From Corydoras sp. C115 (Eukaryota; Chordata; Actinopteri; Siluriformes; Callichthyidae): 64,000 bases of DNA. Below the pieces are notes generated by a model that saw nothing but the letters and a program-made list of their open reading frames with translations, was not told the DNA's origin and did not search any database. Below, piece by piece: positions 33,574-42,370 of this stretch. The stretch is from positions 2,493,001 to 2,557,000 of the forward strand of contig JAFMOC010000159.1 in the NCBI GenBank assembly GCA_019802505.1, given 5' to 3'. The translations under genes and the position numbers were made by a program. Within the stretch, counting starts at the first letter, position 1, and the number at the start of each line of letters is the position of its first letter.

Positions 33574-34053
33574 CTATAACATATTACATGTCGTGACTGT
33601 TGAATTTTTCCCCCCATAATGAATCATTTTAATTGTAGATATAACTTGTCCATAACGTGAAAGTTCAGTGATCAGTGCTTCATCGGTCATGTAAGGTGGA
33701 ACATTTGAGATCGTGATTCTTTTAGCTGGTCTAACAAGGCGTATTACCAGTGTAAACGTGTTCTTTATCTCCACTTCTGTTTGTACTACGGTGTTTACCT
33801 TTTCAACGCTATCCAAAAAAAGACAACAGCGCCGTTCATTCCAGATGCAGCCAAAACGCTCTGCAGCCAAATCTCCCACTGCCAGTACACAGTCCTCTAC
33901 TGAGCACCTTATCGCCGGTGCAATCCGAATCCCATGTCGACTTTTGTGTTTCCCCAGTTTACTTTTATCTATCGCCGCCATGGCAACCGGCACAACCCCG
34001 GCAACCCCCCAAAAAAAACTCCCCGCTCTAACTATAAACCCCTCACCCCCCAC
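33574..34053 (-). pseudogene. Tx1 copy 1, ORF1 N-terminal part
   Basis: Encodes a region with CCLFLDSVEKVNTVVQTEVE and ITISNVPPYMTDEALITELS, an RRM-like fold typical of Tx1/L1-like ORF1. The frame runs into the hAT target duplication at its 3' end. Confidence 0.75.
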
Positions 34054-34310
34054 CAGTAGTGCAAGAGAGAGAGAGAGAGAGACTTTTTTTTTTTTACTTT
34101 TAACGACACTTTATTTTACCAATAATAGTTATATTTCAAATACAAATCTTTCTATTAATAAATAGATAAATAAATAAATAACTATATTTAGGTAAAAACA
34201 GGTGCGAAGCAGAGCTCATCGTCTTTAAATGAGCATACTGCTTCCCCGCAGCACCATAACGATTTAAAAGTGTCTAAATCATTCATACTTTTATAAAATT
34301 TCAAATCCAT

Positions 34311-35417
34311 TCAAATTCTAGATTTGGCCAGTCGGCTAAAAATCTTGATCACATCAGCATCTGTTGTTTGTGCAGCTTTGTTTTTCCTGCTGATGTAAAC
34401 CGCCATTTTGCTTTGTCCTAAAATAAAATTCACCAGTTCACATTTGTATTTCTGTTTTTTGACGTACTTAAAACCCAGGATAAAAACCTGTGGTGTAAAA
34501 ATCACATTAAGAGTTTTTAAAACAGCACTTAAAATGATAAATAACGGATGCAGTCTAAAACAGTATAAAAACACGTGAAACACCATTTCTCTCTGGTGAC
34601 AGAAAGGACACTGGTCATTAAAATCTGGGTTTAAAACAGAAATTAAAGCATTTACCGCAATAATACCGTGAAGGATCCTCCACTGGAGGTCCCCCACCCG
34701 CTTGGTGGTTTGTACAGTGGTTTGTAACGGTGGTTTGTACAGTGCTCTCCACTCTGGTCTTACGTCATTACCAATGCCTAGTGTTTCTCTCCATGCTGTG
34801 TCAGCTCTTTTCTCCAGTTTTTTCTTATTAAGAACAAGTACACTGGCTCTATGGAGGAGTTTCCCCGTGGCTGAGCTCAGGTCCATGCCTTGTTCTTTGT
34901 CGTGGTCCAGCAGGGGCCCCTGGGAGTCCTCCAGCTTAGGGGTGATGGTGGTGTTGGGGAAACGATGCTCCCCTACTGGACTGACCTCCCCTGTTGCACA
35001 GCTCTGGAGTAGTGTCTTTTCTCTGGAGGTGAGTGCTGACCTCCATCTCTGTAGGAGCTGGGCGACAACGCGTGTAGACCTCACCCCCATCAGTGCAGCC
35101 AGGTCCTCCGCCCGATCCAGACCAGGTCCAGCAGCATTCAGTAGGTGGCGCAGGGTGTAGATTCCGGAGGAGATTAGCGTGCTGTGCAACGAAGGGGAGG
35201 CGTTGATGTCCAGCCGAGATCTGAAGATGAGGGGTTCCTCCAAGAGCCAGTGTAAAGGCAGATCACCTTTAAAAGTCATGTTATAAAATCCTAAAATCTT
35301 AAAAAGTCTACGATAAAAAACAGGCAAGCTGGTGATGTTCAGAGTGGTAATGTTCATAAAAAACAAAGTTCTGTCCAGACCCAGTCCACTCACGGTTTGT
35401 AGGATCCTGTATGCCAC
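34311..35417 (-). pseudogene. Tx1 copy 2, ORF2 C-terminal region
   Basis: 368 open codons after the RT. They hold the thumb and C-terminal region with a Cys-His motif (CPFCHQREMVFHVFLYC) and the ending VNFILGQSKMAVYISRKNKA. It aligns with copy 1 and other Tx1 ends. RT sequence continues upstream to about 36490 in broken frames (35577, 35641, 35784). Confidence 0.88.
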
Positions 35418-36000
35418 TGCCCTCCATACAAGATCCTTGGGGCCAAAGGGGAGTCTTTGTAGATACTGAATGCAGCGGTCCTGCTGGCCAGGTGAACCAG
35501 TCCTTGTCCTCCGTCATCTTTTGGCAGGTAGAGGACAGCCTGAGGAATCCAGTGCAGTCGGTCCCAGAAGAAATCAACCAGCATTGCCTGTATCTTGGTT
35601 AAAATGTTAGGTGGGGATCCACACACATTAACTTGTTCCATAGGACAGAGGCAGCGAGGTTGTTAATGACTAGTACCCCGAGATACTTAAAACCTCCAGT
35701 CCTCCATGACAGTCCATCGGGAAGTGCAGGTCCACCACCGTTCCAGTCCCCAATTAAAACTGCCTCACTTTTGGCCCAGTTCACTTTGGCAGATGATAAA
35801 ACGCTAAAATCCTTTAAAACATGTGTTAAAATGTTAACATCCTTCTGTGAGTTTTAAAACACCAACAGGTCATCTGCATATGCTGACACACACACACACT
35901 GTTGCATTGGTTTGGGGAATCTGAAGACCAGAGATTCGATTTCTTAAAATGCATAAGTGGGGTTCAATAGCTAAAGTATATAACAATGCACAACCCTGTC

Positions 36001-36486
36001 TTATACCACGCTGTACATTAAAAGGAGCACATAAACTTTCAGCACACTCTCAAAGTCACTGTACAGCACCTTTATCATATTAATAAAACCAGGGTTAAAC
36101 CCGAAAGCCTCCAGAACCTTCCACATGTACTCGTGTTCTACTCTGTCAAATGCTTTTTCCTGGTTTAAGAACATGAGCCCAGTTTTTAAATGCAGAAGTC
36201 TGGAGGGCTCTAAAATATCCCAGATTAAAAATATGTTATCAAAAATGGACCTACCAGGCACACAGAACGTCTGGTCAATGTGAACTATCTGCTCCATCAC
36301 CTTCCCCAACGTTTTTGAGAGCAGCTTGCCGTATGTGCACAGTAATGACACAGGGCGCCAGTTCTTCAGCTCAGTCAGGTCTCCCTTCTTTGGTAGCAGT
36401 GTGAGGACAGCTCTCTGGCTGCTCACAGGGAGCTTTCCTTTCCTTACACTCTCTTTTAGGATGTCCAGCATGTCCTCACCCAACAC
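36001..36486 (-). pseudogene. Tx1 copy 2, reverse transcriptase N-terminal half
   Basis: Contains LPVSSQRAVLTLLPKKGDLT, LKNWRPVSLLCTYGKLLSKT, then LNQEKAFDRVEHEYMWKVLE. The frame starts at the hAT insertion site; upstream residues resume at 37131. Confidence 0.9.
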
Positions 36487-36521
36487 TGACCAGAGTGCCT
36501 TGTAAAATTCAACAGGGAGAC

Positions 36522-37122
36522 CAGGCGCGTCGTTAGACCTGGGCTTTCGGGGCTATAGCCCCAGATGTTTTGTCAGTAGCCCCGGATCAAATGAGAGCAG
36601 CTCTCTCTGGCCGCCTCTCATCCAATAGCCGGACCGAACGATGGAGTCACCGTCAGCTGTTTGTTCTTCTAAGCTCTGTGTGTGTGAGGGAGACTGATTT
36701 TTTCGCCAGTAGGGGGAGTAAAATTACCACAATAACTGTATGTTGGCTGTAAAGAACAGCTTCTCAGCTTTCAGAAACCGTCAGAATTTTTCTGAAGGCG
36801 CAAACTGTCTAAAGTGTTTTTGTGTGAGTGAGTGTGTGCCCAGCGACAGATTGGTGCCCTGTCCTGAGTGTATCTCCCCAGCGCCCGAGACGTTCTCCCC
36901 TGGGAACCCCCTGCGACCCTAATAAAGGATAAAAGTGGAAGATAATGAATGAATGAAAGAATGAATGAAAAACTAATGAATGAACAAACAAGGTGAATGT
37001 ATCAACAGTTTGAAAAATGGACAAAGACACTCATGAAAGGGCACTTTTTAAAGAGTACAGAGGGGGGAATAAGGTATCTGGGCTAAAGCCCCTGATGTTT
37101 TTAAATCCTAAAAATGCCTCTG
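36522..37122. mobile_element. Non-autonomous hAT element, copy 1, in Tx1 copy 2
   Basis: Starts caggcgcgtcgttagacc and ends in the complement of cagaggcatttttagg, with perfect 8-bp duplications agggagac at 36514-36521 and 37123-37130. The same family is at 42757-43392 in the opposite orientation. It contains a nested partial SINE (36820-36985). Confidence 0.9.
36820..36985 (+). mobile_element. tRNA-derived SINE, copy 7, 5'-truncated, nested in a hAT element
   Basis: Only the 3' half: gtgagtgagtgtgtgcccag, the ggtgccctgtcctgagtgta block and tail gataatgaatgaatgaaagaatgaatga. Confidence 0.85.
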
Positions 37123-37691
37123 AGGGAGACCATCAATGCCAGGAGCTCTGCCACTGTCCATCCCCTGCAGGGCCTCCTGTACCTCATCCATGGACAGTTC
37201 AGCATCGAGTGCTGTGGCAGACTCCTCAGACATTTCGAGTGTTCTGCTGGGAGAACATTTTGATCTGTATCTTTGCAATGTCCCACCACTGCTGTAATGA
37301 TTTAAAAGACGACTTCTGAGTCTTAAAAAACATCCAAAAATAAATAAAACACTCGTTAAAATGAACATCATTTAAAAGCGCTGTATTAAAATGCCAGTAT
37401 GCACTTTGGGGCTTTACCTGTGCTTTTCTGATCGTGCATTGGTCTATATAATGATCTGTAAAACCAACTGGAGATATAAAACAGCATATAAAAGTGGATA
37501 AATGATGTTTTAAACAATAAAATCGATCAAGTCTGGCTAAAGAGTGTGTATTATCTATAGAATGAGCCCATGTCTACTGTCTCTGATTACCGTGTATATC
37601 ACGCCATAAGTCACACAGATCATGGGTCTCAATGAACTCACACAGTCGCCTGCGGGAAGCATTGTGTTGTTCCATGTGGTTTCTGTCCAGA
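37108..37691 (-). pseudogene. Tx1 copy 2, endonuclease end and linker
   Basis: The linker frame ending at 37131 reads ATALDAELSMDEVQEALQGM, then DSGRAPGIDGLP, the typical pre-RT motif. Continuing to 37691, broken frames carry the endonuclease C-terminus. The other half of the endonuclease lies beyond the LTR element, from 42371. Confidence 0.8.
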
Positions 37692-38199
37692 TGTTACGAC
37701 GGGGCGCGCTGCCCGGAAAATGGCGGCGCAGCGCGGCGTGGTGGAGGAACACAGAGCCAGGAGACCAGGTAAACAAACACAAAAGCTCCTTTAATGGCCG
37801 ATCGCGGGAATGCCGCTAGACAGAGCCGAGAGCTCAAATACACATAGAGGGAACGGTGCAACGGGAACGCCGCTGCGGAACCGAATACACGTACCGAAAA
37901 TACGTGGAGTTAAACAACCGCGGAACAGCCGCAGGATGCCGAATAAACAGAAATACCACACGAACCACCCGACGTGACAATGTAGGTAAGAACATTACCA
38001 TACACCGATAGAAATGCTGACCTACTGGCAGTTTAGCCGAGATATCTTAAATACTGCCAGTAGGTCGCCAGTGATTAGGTAGGACCCAATCCCTGCACAA
38101 GGGGGTGGGTCCTACCTACGGAAGCCCGACATGGCCGAAACCCGAAACACGGGAGGCAGGTGGGAGGGGCCCAACCCTCCCAACCCTCCCAACCTGACA
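37692..38199 (-). repeat. 3' LTR of the repeat-ORF retroelement
   Basis: 508 bp, plus orientation tgttacgacggggcgc...cccaacctgaca. It carries an additional 9-bp repeat (accctccca) near its end compared with its partner. Confidence 0.95.
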
Positions 38200-38643
38200 T
38201 ATCGCCCCCCCAAAAACAACCGGGGAGCAAAGGCACCCGGGGACGCTAAAACGGAACCGAAAGGGGGCTCGAGGGCAGCGTGGAGACCCCAGGAGTGTGC
38301 GGGGATGCCGTGCCAAATGGTGCGGCGGCACCGTGACCCCGTGTGAGGGTGAGGACACCGTGCCCGCGTGGACTGACGCGGGGGCCGCGATCCCTTAAGG
38401 ATACGGGGCCGTTGAGAGGCCCGCAGGGTGCTAAAGCCCGGTGACCCAATGTGGAGGCGGAAGGGATGTGGCCTCTTGTGAGGGAGGTGCCACGTCCTCC
38501 CGAGGGCACGAGAGTGGCGGGATCCCTTAAGTCTTCGGGGGCACCGTGACCCCTGGTGGATGCGCGGGGGACCTGGCCCCCGGTGGGCATGAGAGGAGCC
38601 AAAGTCCTTGAGGGTACGGGAGCACCGTGACCCTCTGAGCGCA

Positions 38644-40128
38644 CTAGGGGTGCGGTAATGCCCTAACCCCTTGAGAAACCGAGGAACCGGAGAGACAGGA
38701 GGAACCCGGGTATACACGACCGCTGAAGAGGAACGGGGGAACACAGAAAGGACCCGAGTGGACGGAGAAAAAAACCCGAGTGCACGCACATGTGACCCGA
38801 GTGGACGAGAAAGTAACCCGGGTGAACGCATATGTGACCCGAGTGAACGCATATGTGACCCGAGTGAACGCATGTGTGACCCGAGTGAACGCCAAACTGA
38901 CCCGAGTGGACGAATTAGTGACCCGAGTGGATGGAGCGGTGAATCCGACAAGGTCCATGAACTTGGCTGCCGGCCCAGGATCCCATACGAACTCCTCCGC
39001 CCCCAAAGTCCTTGGTCCGGCGGTAGGTTGGACCAGAGCGGGTGGAAAATGGTCCTGGGCGGAGAACGGGTCATCCACATCACGGGGCAAATAGTCCAGC
39101 GCGGTGGTCTTAGCGACAGGAGCAGGGGTCCATAGAACCTGTGTGGAGAACACAGGACTCCACTGCCTCCTCACCCGACACCTGGACTGCCTTCTGGGGA
39201 ATGCGCAGAGCGCCAGGCCATGATTCCCAGTCTCCTCTCTCCCCTCCACCTGGACACACAAAGGGAGACCCAGTACCTTGTCCCCACAACGCATATTAAT
39301 GTCCTGGATAACCGAGACGGAGTCCGAATCCAAGACGCGTGGCGGGGCGAGTGGCGGCACGGCGCGGGGCGCGGCGAGAGGCGGCACGGACCAAGGCGCG
39401 GCGAGAGACGGCACGGACCGGGGCGCGGCGAGAGGCGGCACGACCCGAGGCGCGGCGAGAGACGGCACGGCGCGGGGCGCGGCGAGAGGCGGCCCGGCCC
39501 GGGGCGCGGCGAGAGGCTGCACGACCCGGGGTGTGGCGAAAGGCGGCACGACCCTGGGCGTGGCGAGAGGCGGCTCGGACCGGGGCGCGGCGAGAGGCTG
39601 CACGGCCCGAGGCGCGGCGAGAGACGGCACGGACCGGGGCGCGGCGAGAGGCTGCACGACCCGGGGTGTGGCGAAAGGCGGCACGACCCTGGGCGTGGCG
39701 AGAGGCGGCTCGGACCGGGGCGCGGCGAGAGGCTGCACGGCCCGAGGCGCGGCGAGAGAGCTGCACGGCCCGAGGCGCGGCGAAAGGCGGCACGACCCGG
39801 GGCGTGGCGAAAGGCGGCACGGCCCGGGGCGTGGCGAAAGGCGGCACGGCCCGGGGCGTGGCGAAAGGCGGCATGGCCCGGGGCGTAGCACGAGGCAGAT
39901 CCCGGGCAGCGAGGGAAAACTCACTGAGCGGGACCTCCGTGGAGTAATGAGACTGGCACGGAGGAACGTGAGGCGGGGCCCGAGTAGCGAGAGAGGGCTC
40001 GCCGAATGCGTCCTCCGTGGAGATAAGTGACTCGCACGGAGGAGCAAGGCGCGGGACCCGGGCGCACCGCAAGGCGCGAGGTGCCGCGCAAGACCGCGCA
40101 GCACGAGGCGGCGCAGCGCGAGGTGCAA
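38644..40128 (-). CDS. Downstream part of the repeat-rich ORF: 9-residue and 7-residue repeats
   Basis: 494 open codons. The first part is a 27-bp repeat array encoding units like APRAVPPLA (39330-39900). A unique segment follows, with DPFSAQDHFPPALVQPTAGP and FVWDPGPAAKFMDLVGF (about 38960-39100). Then comes a 21-bp array encoding TRVTYAF-type units (38780-38945). The protein would be Pro/Ala/Arg-rich, probably disordered, with no known domain. Array lengths are multiples of three, so other frames also stay open. The unique segment supports this frame, but I give no function. Confidence 0.4.
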   Translation of the reverse strand: MHLALRRLVLRGLARHLAPCGAPGSRALLLRASHLSPRRTHSASPLSLLGPRLTFLRASLITPRRSRSVSFPSLPGICLVLRPGPCRLSPRPGPCRLSPRPGPCRLSPRPGSCRLSPRLGPCSSLAAPRAVQPLAAPRSEPPLATPRVVPPFATPRVVQPLAAPRSVPSLAAPRAVQPLAAPRSEPPLATPRVVPPFATPRVVQPLAAPRAGPPLAAPRAVPSLAAPRVVPPLAAPRSVPSLAAPWSVPPLAAPRAVPPLAPPRVLDSDSVSVIQDINMRCGDKVLGLPLCVQVEGREETGNHGLALCAFPRRQSRCRVRRQWSPVFSTQVLWTPAPVAKTTALDYLPRDVDDPFSAQDHFPPALVQPTAGPRTLGAEEFVWDPGPAAKFMDLVGFTAPSTRVTNSSTRVSLAFTRVTHAFTRVTYAFTRVTYAFTRVTFSSTRVTCACTRVFFSVHSGPFCVPPFLFSGRVYPGSSCLSGSSVSQGVRALPHP

Positions 40129-40287
40129 TGGCGCGGGGTGCGGCGCGAGGCGGCACGGCGCGGGGTGCGGCTCGGGGCGACACGGCGCGGGGTGCGGCGC
40201 GAGGCGGCACGGCGCGGGGTGCGGCGCTAGGCGGCACGGCGCGGGGTGCGGCGCTAGGCAGTACCCGAGTAGTGAGGGGGTACTCCC

Positions 40288-41541
40288 TTAACGCGTCCTC
40301 CGTGGAGATATGAGACTCACACGGAGGAACGCGAACGCGGCGTGAGGCGCGAGGTGCAGCGCGAGACGTCGCAGCACGAGGCGACGCAGCGCGAGGTGAC
40401 GCAGCGCGAGGTGCAGCTGCGCGGGGTGCGACGAGTGGCGGCACGGCGCGAGACGTGGCACGCGGCAAATCCCGGGCAGCGAGGGAGAACTCGCTGAACG
40501 CGTCCTCCGTGGAGAAAGAACACTCGCACGGAGGAAGGCGAACGCGGCGCGAGACGACCGGGCACGGGACGCGGAACGAGACAAATCCCGGGCAGCGAGG
40601 GGGAACTCGCTGAACGCGTCCTCCGTGGAGACAGGAGACTCGCACGGGGGAACGCGAACGCGGCGCGAGGCGCGAGGGGCAGCGCGAGACGATGCAGCGC
40701 GAGGTGCAGCTGCGCGGGATGCGGTGCTACGCGGGCCGGTGCGGGGTGCGACGCTAGGCAGCCCGGAGCGGGGCGACCCAGCGCGGCGCGCGGACCGAGA
40801 CGACGCAGGACGGGGCACCCGACGAATCGCGGCGCGCGGCCAGATCCGAGCAGTGGGAATAAACTCACTGCACGGAGGCTCCGTGGAGTAACGAGGCTCA
40901 CACGGAGAGGTGCGCACTGCGGTCCGCTCGGCGAGAGGGCACTCGTAGAACGGGTCCTCCGCGAAAAAAGGGTCCAAAGGGGGGACCGACGACGGAGTCC
41001 GCGAGACCCTGAAGAACTCGCCGAGCGGATCCTCCGTGGAGAAAGGCTCCGACGGAGGACCGAGCGCAGGGACCTGCGCAGCCCACCCCAGCTCGTCGAA
41101 GGCGTCCTCCGTGGAGTCCTGAAACTCGCACGGAGGGGTGCACGACGACTTCCTGGCGGCGCGAAAAAACTCGCTTAGCGGGTGGACCGTGGGGTAGGGA
41201 ATCTCCCACGGCGGGAGACGCGCGTCAAACGGGTCCTCCGTGGAAAAAGGGTCCAACGGAGGAGCCGAAGACGAGGTCTGCGAGACCCGGAAAAACTCGC
41301 CGAGGAAATCCTCCGTGGAGAAAGGCTCCGCCGGAGGACCGGGGGATGGGGCCCGGGCACTGCCCCTCCTCGCTCCAACCTCCGAGGAGCGAGTACTGCG
41401 GCGAGAACCAGACGGCGTGGCCGGCGCCAGGCTAAGAAAGCCGATTGCCACAGACGGGATGTATGATGGCATGGCTAGTGCCGGGGTAATAAGCCAAAAA
41501 TGCTGCTGGAGGTCACGGCTAACTGACGTGGCTAACGCCAA
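40288..41541 (-). CDS. STED-repeat ORF of the LTR retroelement (upstream part)
   Basis: 417 open codons on the element's sense strand. About ten degenerate copies of one protein module recur, such as PFSTEDPLGEFFRVSRTPSS, CEFQDSTEDAFDELGWAAQV and CESPVSTEDAFSEFPLAARD, 25-45 residues apart. The motif (STED-x-F-x-E-F then A/S-R) survives while the DNA varies, which argues that this frame has been under protein-level constraint. The same motif continues in another frame at 40645-39296 (CECSFSTEDAFSEFSLAARD, CESLISTEDAFGEP), so one frameshift separates the halves. No homologue is recognised. It sits where gag would be. Confidence 0.5.
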   Translation of the reverse strand: MALATSVSRDLQQHFWLITPALAMPSYIPSVAIGFLSLAPATPSGSRRSTRSSEVGARRGSARAPSPGPPAEPFSTEDFLGEFFRVSQTSSSAPPLDPFSTEDPFDARLPPWEIPYPTVHPLSEFFRAARKSSCTPPCEFQDSTEDAFDELGWAAQVPALGPPSEPFSTEDPLGEFFRVSRTPSSVPPLDPFFAEDPFYECPLAERTAVRTSPCEPRYSTEPPCSEFIPTARIWPRAAIRRVPRPASSRSARRAGSPRSGLPSVAPRTGPRSTASRAAAPRAASSRAAPRASRRVRVPPCESPVSTEDAFSEFPLAARDLSRSASRARSSRAAFAFLRASVLSPRRTRSASSPSLPGICRVPRLAPCRHSSHPAQLHLALRHLALRRLVLRRLALHLAPHAAFAFLRVSLISPRRTR

Positions 41542-41853
41542 ACTAAATAGCCTAATGCAGCCACAACAATCTAGGCTAGTGGCGTGGCTAACACCGATCT
41601 AATAAAGCCAAATACTGCTGCTTAAATGCGGCTATTGGCGTGGCTAGCGCCGATCTAAAAAGCCGAGTGTAGCAGCAGGAAACGCGTCTAAACGCGGTTA
41701 GCACGAGCGCTAACGCGGCACGCGCTAATAAACAAAAACAAAAACACGCCCGGGACGAGAACCGGGAAATGCGGCAGCACGCGGACGCGCAGAAATATAA
41801 AGAGAGTGTTGCTTACCCGGAGAAGGAATCCTGGACTCTGCTACAGATGTTGG

Positions 41854-41864
41854 AGGTCAGCATT
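41854..41864 (-). promoter_or_regulatory. Self-primer binding site of the repeat-ORF retroelement
   Basis: Two bases inside the 5' LTR, the minus strand reads AATGCTGACCT. Its exact 11-base complement is in the LTR (plus aatgctgacct at 42188-42198, also 38013-38023), starting 30 bases downstream of the TATA-like TATTTAAG (plus cttaaata, 42221-42228). Confidence 0.78.
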
Positions 41865-41866
41865 AC

Positions 41867-42365
41867 TGTTACGACGGGGCGCGCTGCCCGGAAAATGGCG
41901 GCGCAGCGCGGCGTGGTGGAGGAACACAGAGCCAGGAGACCAGGTAAACAAACACAAAAGCTCCTTTAATGGCCGATCGCGGGAATGCCGCTAGACAGAG
42001 CCGAGAGCTCAAATACACATAGAGGGAACGGTGCAACGGGAACGCTGCTGCGGAACCGAATACACGTACCGAAAATACGTGGAGTTAAACAACCGCGGAA
42101 CAGCCGCAGGATGCCGAATAAACAGAAATACCACACGAACCACCCGACGTGACAATGTAGGTAAGAACATTACCATACACCGATAGAAATGCTGACCTAC
42201 TGGCAGTTTAGCCGAGATATCTTAAATACTGCCAGTAGGTCGCCAGTGATTAGGTAGGACCCAATCCCTGCACAAGGGGGTGGGTCCTACCTACGGAAGC
42301 CCGACATGGCCGAAACCCGAAACACGGGAGGCAGGTGGGAGGGGCCCAAACCTCCCAACCTGACA
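41867..42365 (-). repeat. 5' LTR of the repeat-ORF retroelement
   Basis: 499 bp. The predicted promoter TATTTAAG on the minus strand lies at 42228-42221 and the predicted RNA start at 42198. It is followed by the ccaga target duplication. Confidence 0.95.
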
Positions 42366-42370
42366 CCAGA

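Larger units (their letters stand above)
28431..34084 (-). mobile_element. Tx1-type LINE, copy 1 (decayed)
   Basis: A minus-strand non-LTR retrotransposon read from about 34060 down to 28431. ORF1 has an N-terminal RRM-like region and a CCHC knuckle. ORF2 has endonuclease, reverse transcriptase with a YADD box and a C-terminal region. It is interrupted by the hAT element at 32768 and by many stops and frameshifts. Its 5' end touches the T-rich 3' end of copy 2 at 34085, so the two copies are head-to-tail. The protein style (ISNVPPYMTDEALITELSRY; QEKAFDR; YADD) is that of teleost Tx1/L1-like elements. Confidence 0.82.
37692..42365 (-). mobile_element. Young non-autonomous LTR retroelement with a repeat-rich ORF instead of gag-pol
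   Basis: Two almost identical LTRs (37692-38199 and 41867-42365) enclose 3667 bp. Outer flanks are the perfect 5-bp duplication ccaga (37687-37691 and 42366-42370), and the host Tx1 endonuclease frame resumes across it. Element sense is minus: a polypurine tract (minus, runs of G) abuts the left LTR at about 38200-38215 and a self-primer site abuts the right LTR. The LTRs differ by two substitutions and one 9-bp indel, so insertion is recent. No gag, protease, RT, RNase H or integrase motif is seen. The interior is GC-rich and made of 21-bp, 27-bp and longer modules carrying open minus-strand frames. Mobility would need enzymes from an autonomous relative. Confidence 0.9.

Noticed and set aside
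39296..40313. Long plus-strand frames across the 27-bp arrays
   Set aside because: Repeat lengths are multiples of three, so all frames stay open. The element's polypurine tract, primer site and STED motif point to the minus strand as sense.
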